Part shown: positions 1-5,573 of the stretch, in pieces
Layout of the letters: every line of letters begins with the position of its first letter
Numbering within the stretch: the stretch's first letter is position 1
NCBI GenBank assembly: GCA_946885645.1
Contig: CAMPGU010000211.1
Span: 1-7,216, forward strand
DNA length: 7,216 bases
Direction: 5' to 3'
From: an uncultured Haloferula sp.
GTDB taxonomy: Bacteria; Verrucomicrobiota; Verrucomicrobiae; Verrucomicrobiales; Akkermansiaceae
Program-made: the position numbers and the translations under genes
The notes under the pieces: generated by a model
What the model was told of the DNA's origin: nothing
Database searches by the model: none
What the model saw: the letters and a program-made list of their open reading frames with translations, nothing else

Positions 1-68
1 GAAACGGATGAGCCGCTCCCCCCGCGCAGGAGAAGCGGGGACCATTGCTGGAGCGGCTCATCCGTTTC
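1..68. repeat. Perfect 19-bp inverted repeat (hairpin) spanning the start of the Roadblock-like gene
   Basis: Bases 1-19 are the exact reverse complement of bases 50-68. Inside the 30-base loop, CCCCGC at 20-25 can also pair with GCGGGG at 35-40. This leaves an apical loop (26-34) that carries AGGAG and a one-sided bulge (41-49) that carries the TTG start codon at 45. The right arm is coding sequence for residues 3-8 of the Roadblock-like protein. No T-run follows position 68, so this is not a classic intrinsic terminator for plus-strand transcription. Because the left arm begins at the very first base of the window, a fold-back or chimeric sequence end is a real alternative to a biological hairpin. 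The repeat itself is certain; its meaning is not. Confidence 0.9.
28..33 (+). promoter_or_regulatory. Candidate ribosome binding site AGGAGA for the Roadblock-like gene
   Basis: AGGAGA lies 11 bases before the TTG at 45, a slightly long but usable spacing. It is the only Shine-Dalgarno-like sequence before this gene in the window and the main support for the TTG start. It sits in the apical loop of the predicted hairpin. If the left arm of that hairpin is an artefact, this site may still be genuine, because it lies in the unpaired middle. Confidence 0.35.
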
Positions 69-389
69 CGGGAACTGCTGATGCGTCACACCGGGGCGCA
101 GGGTGTCTTCATCCTCGACCGCGAGGGGAAACCCGTGATGGAGGATCCGGCTTTCGGAAAGTTGCATTTCCTCGCGCGCAGCCTGGCCCAAGCCTATCGC
201 CCCGTGGCGGGACAGGCAGGGAACGTACATGTGAAGATCGGCTCGAACGCCGTGCTGGAAGTGGTGCCGGTGGAAACCCCCTTCGGATGTCTGGTGCTGG
301 GAGCCGTGGTTCCGGGACCGCTGACCGCGGCCGCCGTGGCCGAGATCGCCACGGCCTTGCGGCATGCCGCGACCCCGCGGGAAGCCTGA
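45..389 (+). CDS. Small Roadblock/LC7-like domain protein
   Basis: A 114-residue cytoplasmic protein without signal peptide or membrane segment. The pattern fits the Roadblock/LC7 (MglB-like) fold: an N-terminal helix (about 2-15), a strand and turn 'GVFILDREGKPV' (20-31), a long helix (about 38-52), a strand pair 'NVHVKIGSNAVLEVVPV' (60-76), a strand 'GCLVLGAVV' (81-89) and a C-terminal helix (93-109). Roadblock proteins usually form dimers that act on small Ras-like GTPases as activators or scaffolds. No GTPase gene is visible here, so the partner is unknown. An in-frame stop at 9-11 limits the start to TTG 45 (with AGGAGA upstream), CTG 48 or ATG 81; ATG 81 would remove most of the first helix. 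Third codon positions are strongly G/C, supporting this frame over the overlapping one. It is probably co-transcribed with the exported-protein gene. Being a real gene is secure; the fold call is moderate. Confidence 0.72.
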   Translation: MLERLIRFRELLMRHTGAQGVFILDREGKPVMEDPAFGKLHFLARSLAQAYRPVAGQAGNVHVKIGSNAVLEVVPVETPFGCLVLGAVVPGPLTAAAVAEIATALRHAATPREA

Positions 390-463
390 GGCATGGCGGC
401 TCCATGGACCGCTATTCGCCGGTTGCGTTAATGCCGGAAAGGCAATTGCATCGGCTGCACCCC

Positions 464-1918
464 ATGTGTTCTCTCCCGCGACGCGTTTCCCCGCAGATCC
501 CTCTGATCTCCGCCTTCCTGCTATCACTGCCGGTAAGGGCGGAAGATACGCCGCAGCCGCTCATCGCGCGGGTCGAGTTGAGGCTATCCATGGTCTCTCA
601 CCGCATGCACATCCCGGATCGGGTGAACTTCTACAATAGTTTCGGGAATCCCCTGGGGAATCAGCACTACGCCGTCCCGAACCTGGTTTTCGAGCCCTTG
701 GTCACGCTCTACAATCCCCACAATGTCGCGATCTCCGTGGACCGCACGCGAGTGCGGCTGGAGAACCCTCCCGTAGGTTTCAAATTCCAGAAGAACGACG
801 ACTACCTGCGCAACGAATGGAGCAACGGTGGAGCCGCGGTGGGCATTGGCCAGCTGAACATCAACGACCAGCAGGATCCCGACGCACGCAAAACCTTTAC
901 CATGACCCTAGGAGGAGGGACTGCTTCGGACTATGCTTCTTCGCCCATCGTGCTGGAACCGGGGCAGGCGAGGCAGTTCGCCGCGCGCGTGGAGAGCAAC
1001 TGGACCTGGGGCTTGGAGACCTCCGGCGGGATCCATCCCCGATCTTTCGCGGATTGGTACTCGGAAAACGATTTCACCAACCGCGACGGACGGACCGGCA
1101 ACACCTTCGGGGCGGAATTCATTCCCTCGCCTGCACCCCTGTTTCAATATGATCCCCGTGCGGGCTTTCAGAACGATCACCTTTCCTCCACCACGGATCG
1201 ACCGGCAGCGACCAAATATTCGTTCGAGGCCTCTTCCTGGGATACCGGGTGGGTCGCGATCAAGCTGACCGACGATGTGACGGTTTCCGCCGAGGTGATG
1301 CGCAGCTTCACCGGTACCGCCGAGGAACCGGACTTCCGCATGCTCGATTTGAGGAACGAAGTGGTTGATGTGACGCAGGACCTTCGCGCGGCATACGACT
1401 TCGACGTGGACCGGACGGTCCGTCCCGGGGGGAGCGGCGTGATCCGCCGGCGGTTCTTGGTGGGGGACATTCTCCAAACGCCGACCGATTCGACGCCAGG
1501 GGGTAAATCGCCTTTTGCAAACTTCGTGATCACCGCCCGCTCGAAGGCTCTCCGTACCGGACGCTTCCTCCGCGACGATATTTCCCCGGAGGAACTCTAC
1601 GAGACGCGCTTGGAGCAGGTCATCGATTTCTACACGACTCTTGCGGGTAATCCCTCGGATGCTCCGGGAGCGGGTGTGATCGAGGTGTACAAGGTCGCGC
1701 GGGAAGGAAACTTCCTCTACATCGACTTCGCGGCCAAGCCCCGGCGCAGCACCCCTTGGGGATTGAAGGGAACCGCGGACCTCGCGGCCGGCTTCACCGA
1801 CGACCTCGCGATTCCCGGCAATGGCGTGACGGAAGGCCCCCCCGGAGCCGGGATCTACAAGGCCAAAATCGACATCTCGGGGAAAGGCGCGAAATACTTC
1901 GTCCGGATCGAGGAGTGA
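464..1918 (+). CDS. Exported beta-rich protein of unknown function with signal peptide
   Basis: 484 residues from ATG 464. Residues 1-26 look like a Sec signal peptide: basic start with two arginines (6-7), hydrophobic core 'IPLISAFLLSLPV' (12-24) and a V-R-A site before Glu27. In-frame ATGs at 404 (504 residues, weak GAGG 12 bases upstream) and 431 (495 residues) are possible starts, but give an unusually long region before the hydrophobic core. The mature part has no cysteine and no further membrane segment. It is rich in short beta-like stretches, including 'FEPLVTLYNPHNVAIS' from residue 76, and many Asp, Asn, Gly and Pro residues. The last 80 residues (about 405-484) look like a separate small beta domain ending in 'KYFVRIEE', similar in style to C-terminal tails of secreted verrucomicrobial proteins. 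The 'LYNPHNV' and 'VITARSKA' segments faintly recall the large Verru_Chthon cassette A proteins, a resemblance from memory only. I do not recognise a function; a periplasmic or cell-surface role is inferred. Confidence 0.8.
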   Translation: MCSLPRRVSPQIPLISAFLLSLPVRAEDTPQPLIARVELRLSMVSHRMHIPDRVNFYNSFGNPLGNQHYAVPNLVFEPLVTLYNPHNVAISVDRTRVRLENPPVGFKFQKNDDYLRNEWSNGGAAVGIGQLNINDQQDPDARKTFTMTLGGGTASDYASSPIVLEPGQARQFAARVESNWTWGLETSGGIHPRSFADWYSENDFTNRDGRTGNTFGAEFIPSPAPLFQYDPRAGFQNDHLSSTTDRPAATKYSFEASSWDTGWVAIKLTDDVTVSAEVMRSFTGTAEEPDFRMLDLRNEVVDVTQDLRAAYDFDVDRTVRPGGSGVIRRRFLVGDILQTPTDSTPGGKSPFANFVITARSKALRTGRFLRDDISPEELYETRLEQVIDFYTTLAGNPSDAPGAGVIEVYKVAREGNFLYIDFAAKPRRSTPWGLKGTADLAAGFTDDLAIPGNGVTEGPPGAGIYKAKIDISGKGAKYFVRIEE

Positions 1919-1919
1919 T

Positions 1920-4900
1920 CTACCTCGTCCGGCGGTTCTGGATGCCGAGGACCGCGGCCGTGCCGATACCCGTCCCGAGAATCACGAGGATCAGGAGGCC
2001 GGCATCGTAGTCGAGGGTGTCGAGCCACTCCTCTCCGGCGGGTTTCTTGAGGGCGAGGAAGATGTTCCGCGGCTTGTCCCGGTTACGGTAATCGAGGCGG
2101 AAGGTTTCCGCCTCGCGGACCAGCAGGTCGATGCGGTTGTTGACGAAGAATTCCGAGATGGGCCGCGCCTTCGGGTTGTTGGTCTGCACCTTGATGGAAT
2201 CGATCTCCAGGCGGGTGCCGCCGCGGGCGAGGTTGGTGAGCCGTTCGGCGAGATCGCTGGCATCGGCGGCAGTCACGGCTTCGGCGGCACCGAGCTTCAG
2301 CAAGGCTTCGAGCATCACTTGCAGGCGCTCGGCCACGGCAGGCTCCAGCATGTGCGGGACTTCCTTGATCGCATCCACGCGGCGCTGGATGCGGATGCGC
2401 TCGACCTCGTAGGGATTGCGGGTGGCCTGCGTGACGACCATCGCCTCGTAGGCGTGGCGCAGCGGCATGAAGCGCGAGGGGAAAGGAGCCCCGCCGCGCT
2501 CCCGCTCCACGCCGCTGTTTTCAAAAAGGCCGCGGTTCATCTCCCGGAAGGGCACGAGCGCGCCCGCTAGCAACATCTGCGGAACGAGCAGGAGCGGCAC
2601 GGCCGTCAGAGCCGCGCGCTCCGTCTTCACGAGGGACGACACCAGCAGGGCGAGCCCGGTGCCGGTGCAGGCGGTCAGGGTCATCCACAACCACTGGCTG
2701 AGGATGGTACCGCGGATTTCCAGGAACCAATGGCCGATGGCCGTATAAGCGAGGCATTGCGCGGCGGCGACGAGGCCGAGCGCGCTGAACTTCGCGCCGA
2801 CGTAGAGCAGGGGATTCGGGCGCGAATTCCGCTCCCTCCGCAATACCGGCCGGTCGCGCAGGATTTCCGTGGCGGAGTTCGTCAGGCCGAGGAACATCGC
2901 CACCGTGGCGGAGAGGAAAAGATAGGCCGGAACGTGGAGCGCTGTCGGGAGCTCGTAAGCACCTTCCTTTGAGGAGCGGAGGGTGACGGCGATCAGCAGC
3001 GCCAGCAGGGGAGCTTCCAGAAGGGTCGAATAGAGCGTTCCCCGGTTCCGCATCTTCGACAAAAGCGAGCGCTGGAACTGCGTCGCGAAGACGGCCAGGG
3101 TGCGCTTGATCCCGCGCCCGAAGCCCAGCGCGCCGGAAGCGGCAGGCACCGGGGTATTCGCCAGCCTCTCGATCCGCGACGGCGGGGCACCCTCGCCCAG
3201 CGAATTGACCAGCGAGCGGCTTTCGAATCGCTCTTGCCAGAAGTTTGCCGGGAAACGCCGGGCCGCGGAGGGATTCTGGCCCCCGCCGATGTGGGCGAGA
3301 GGCGTTTCAAGGATGTCGAAGACGAAATCCGCGCCCAAGGGAGCATTTTCCGAAACGGAGGGGTGGGAGATGCCGAGTTCCCCGGCGATCTCGCGGAAAT
3401 AGGCGATCATTGCCGCCGGGGTGCCGAAGAAGGCGAGCTTGCCGCCGTTGTCGAGCAGCAGGACCTTGTCGAAAAGGCCCATCACTTTCGCCCCGGGGCG
3501 GTGAAGCGACGCGATCACGATCTTGTCCCGCGCCAGCGAGCGGAGGGTTTCCGCGACGTGTTCGGAGTCCTTCGAGGAGAGACCGGAGATCGGCTCGTCA
3601 AAGAGGAAGACCTCCGCGGCGCTTCCGAGATCGAGTCCCAGATTGAGGCGGCTGCGCTCGCCGCCGCTGAGGGTTTTTTCTCCGGGCGAGCCGACCCTGC
3701 GCCGCGCGATCGCCTGCAGGCCGAGTTCCGCGAGGATGCCATCGGCACGCCGTCCGACTTCCTCCGCGCTGAGGAAGGGCCGCCGGATGGTGGTGGCGTG
3801 CCGCAGGTGCTCCCGCACGGTCAATTGCGGGTTCAGCGCCTCTTCCTGCGGCATGTAGGCGATGTAGCGGATGAGCTCGAGGCGGCTCTGGTAGAGCGAG
3901 GCGTCGTTCAGGCGTACCCGCCCGCGGCTCGGCTCCAATTGCCCGGCGAGCACCGAAAGCAGGGTGCTCTTGCCGCTGCCGCTGGGGCCGATGATGCACA
4001 TCATCTCGCCACGGGCGATCTCGAAGTTGACGTTGTCCAGCGCGCGCGTGCCGGGCCCGAACTCGTGGATGAGGTCCTGGGCGCGGAGGGATTCCACGAG
4101 ATTCCGCTCCTCGTCGATGATGCCTTCGCTGAAGCGGCAGCGGAGCGCCTGGGTGCGGGAAAGCCGGAGGATGGACCCTTCCCGGAGCGGCGCGGAATTT
4201 TTCACCGGCACGTCGTCCGCGGTGATGACGCCCTCCGCCTCGCGGACGAAGAGGTCGCCGGTCCGCCGCTCGAGATCGAAGCGGACGCGCAGGACCACCC
4301 GGGGAGCCAGGCCGGGGGCAAGGAGGAGATCTCCCCGTTCCAGAACGGAAGGATCGTTGGAGACCCGGAAATCCCGCTGGTCCGCCTCCAGGCGGAAACG
4401 GCCGCCGGCCTCCGCCCGCCGCCGGCGCAGCGCATCGATGGTGATGGAAAAGCCGGAAGGCTCCGAAAGGCGCTCGTGGTGCCCGCAGAGGATCGGCCGC
4501 GCGGGGACGAGGAGCCCGCGCCCGTCGATGGCCAGTTCGGTCGGCCGCAGGGCCTCCACCTCCGCCTGCAGCCCGAAGCGGATGCGGACGGCGCTCTGGC
4601 GGCTGCGCGCCCGCTCGCTGGTGAGGCCTTCCTCGGTGATGGCCAGGAAAATGGCGGGCCGGTTCCCCGTCAGTTTCACATTCAGGAAAAAGATGAGATC
4701 CTCGCAGGTGAGGGTCCAGCCCGGCACGACAAGCTGCTGGCGCTCCCGCATGCGGAGAAAGGCACCGCTTTCCAAGGACCGGCCGCGGACCCAGAGGGGT
4801 TTTTCGCCGGTATTCCGGACCAGCAGGAGATCGGCGGCGCGATAGACGCGGAAGGCGTGCCCCTCCGCCTGCTCCGGCAGTCCGACCTCGGCACCGGGAG

Positions 4901-5423
4901 CGGCGGAGAAGGTGATGCGCTCGAAGCCGGTGCTTTCGGCCGCTTCGTCACCGCCCATTTCCGCGAGGATCTGGCGGGCAAGGTCCGGTCTGCCGAGACG
5001 GCGGAGAAAGATTTCAAAGGAGGCACGGCTGCGTTCCGAGCGACCGACGGCATCCACCAGCGTGTAGAGCTGCAGGCCGACCGCCATTTTTTGGGAATCA
5101 TCCAGCAACTCCCTGAGGTCCAAGGCGGTGCGGGCGAGCGGCTTCTGCTCCCGGACGGCGCGCTGGACGCGGCGGGCGAGCCAACTGTGGTCGGCTTCCG
5201 GAAAGGCGCTGCGGAGCAGATCGAGGATCAAATCCGCCTCTTCCGCATCGAGCCTGCCATCGAGGGTGGCGAAGCCGGCGAAAGCATCGACCATGAGGCC
5301 GAGGATCCGCGCGCCGGAGGATCCCGAGCGGCGGCGATGCTTCCAGCGCGCCAGCAAGCCGAGGGGACGAATGCGCGATTCCGGGGTGTCGTCGTGGGGC
5401 GCGTCCCGATCCATTCCCGCCAT
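1920..5423 (-). CDS. TerB-like / FHA-like / ABCG-type ATPase / ABC-2 permease fusion protein
   Basis: A 1167-residue half-transporter from ATG at 5423; TTG at 5432 (three residues longer) and ATG at 5414 are alternatives, and no start has a strong ribosome binding site. Domains in order: a basic N-terminus; a TerB-like helical domain (about 35-135, with 'DGRLDAEEADLILDLL'); two beta-rich segments resembling FHA modules (about 180-270 and 330-440) without the usual phosphothreonine-binding residues; the ATPase (about 445-690); and an ABC-2 permease. ATPase motifs are Walker A GPSGSGKST (479-487, Lys485), Q-loop Gln526, signature LSGGE (585-589), Walker B EVFLFDE (604-610) and H-loop His641 in 'SLHRP', followed by 'LFDKVLLLDNGGKLAFFG', typical of the ABCG type. 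The D-loop reads SGLSS instead of SGLDS. Membrane segments lie near 799-816, 831-848, 875-897, 911-931, 938-957 and 1141-1160, with a 180-residue loop before the last one. A homodimer is likely. Substrate is unknown; export or a signalling role are both possible. Confidence 0.93.
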   Translation of the reverse strand: MAGMDRDAPHDDTPESRIRPLGLLARWKHRRRSGSSGARILGLMVDAFAGFATLDGRLDAEEADLILDLLRSAFPEADHSWLARRVQRAVREQKPLARTALDLRELLDDSQKMAVGLQLYTLVDAVGRSERSRASFEIFLRRLGRPDLARQILAEMGGDEAAESTGFERITFSAAPGAEVGLPEQAEGHAFRVYRAADLLLVRNTGEKPLWVRGRSLESGAFLRMRERQQLVVPGWTLTCEDLIFFLNVKLTGNRPAIFLAITEEGLTSERARSRQSAVRIRFGLQAEVEALRPTELAIDGRGLLVPARPILCGHHERLSEPSGFSITIDALRRRRAEAGGRFRLEADQRDFRVSNDPSVLERGDLLLAPGLAPRVVLRVRFDLERRTGDLFVREAEGVITADDVPVKNSAPLREGSILRLSRTQALRCRFSEGIIDEERNLVESLRAQDLIHEFGPGTRALDNVNFEIARGEMMCIIGPSGSGKSTLLSVLAGQLEPSRGRVRLNDASLYQSRLELIRYIAYMPQEEALNPQLTVREHLRHATTIRRPFLSAEEVGRRADGILAELGLQAIARRRVGSPGEKTLSGGERSRLNLGLDLGSAAEVFLFDEPISGLSSKDSEHVAETLRSLARDKIVIASLHRPGAKVMGLFDKVLLLDNGGKLAFFGTPAAMIAYFREIAGELGISHPSVSENAPLGADFVFDILETPLAHIGGGQNPSAARRFPANFWQERFESRSLVNSLGEGAPPSRIERLANTPVPAASGALGFGRGIKRTLAVFATQFQRSLLSKMRNRGTLYSTLLEAPLLALLIAVTLRSSKEGAYELPTALHVPAYLFLSATVAMFLGLTNSATEILRDRPVLRRERNSRPNPLLYVGAKFSALGLVAAAQCLAYTAIGHWFLEIRGTILSQWLWMTLTACTGTGLALLVSSLVKTERAALTAVPLLLVPQMLLAGALVPFREMNRGLFENSGVERERGGAPFPSRFMPLRHAYEAMVVTQATRNPYEVERIRIQRRVDAIKEVPHMLEPAVAERLQVMLEALLKLGAAEAVTAADASDLAERLTNLARGGTRLEIDSIKVQTNNPKARPISEFFVNNRIDLLVREAETFRLDYRNRDKPRNIFLALKKPAGEEWLDTLDYDAGLLILVILGTGIGTAAVLGIQNRRTR

Positions 5424-5508
5424 GAATGGCAAAGCAGGGTTCCCCGGGCAAGAGCGGCGGAAAAAATTGGGTTTTCTTTCCCCGGATGAGGACTACCCTG
5501 CCGTGCCC

Positions 5509-5537
5509 TTTGCAGGTCACCCCGGAGATGCTATTAT
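5509..5537 (+). promoter_or_regulatory. Candidate sigma-70-type promoter for ftsH
   Basis: TTTGCA (5509-5514) and TATTAT (5532-5537) are 17 bases apart, matching the consensus -35 and -10 boxes at four and five of six positions with the ideal spacer. Transcription would start near 5544, giving a leader of about 30 bases before the ATG at 5574. The AT-rich -10 stands out in GC-rich surroundings. On the other strand the same place reads GATAAT, so it could also serve the transporter gene, but I see no convincing -35 for that direction. No extended regulatory RNA fits in the short leader. Confidence 0.5.
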
Positions 5538-5573
5538 CCGGCAAGTTTCCGCGGGAGCTCCAACAAAGAACCA

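Noticed and set aside
8..403. Long in-frame extension upstream of the exported-protein gene (636-residue reading frame from base 8)
   Set aside because: It overlaps the Roadblock-like gene in another frame, is Arg/Gly/Pro-rich low-quality sequence, and would put 152 residues in front of a clear signal peptide.
1837..1843. Run of seven C bases in the exported-protein gene, considered as a phase-variation tract or frameshift
   Set aside because: The reading frame continues normally through it to the conserved-looking 'KYFVRIEE' end, and the run is short for slippage in GC-rich DNA.
3964..4845. 293-residue Arg/Ser-rich open frame on the plus strand
   Set aside because: Its composition is typical of an out-of-frame translation of GC-rich coding DNA, and it lies wholly inside the transporter gene.
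5461..5482. A-run and T-rich stretch upstream of the transporter gene, considered as a terminator
   Set aside because: No stable stem precedes the run on either strand, and it lies between two divergent starts where no terminator is expected.
3234..5489. 751-residue open frame on the plus strand opposite the transporter gene
   Set aside because: It is codon-aligned with the transporter on the other strand. In high-GC genes the codons TTA, CTA and TCA are rare, so the aligned antisense frame stays open by default. Its translation shows no recognisable domain.
5497..5516. CCTGC / GCAGG inverted repeat near the ftsH -35 box
   Set aside because: Five-base arms with a ten-base gap are common by chance in this composition, with no second copy nearby.
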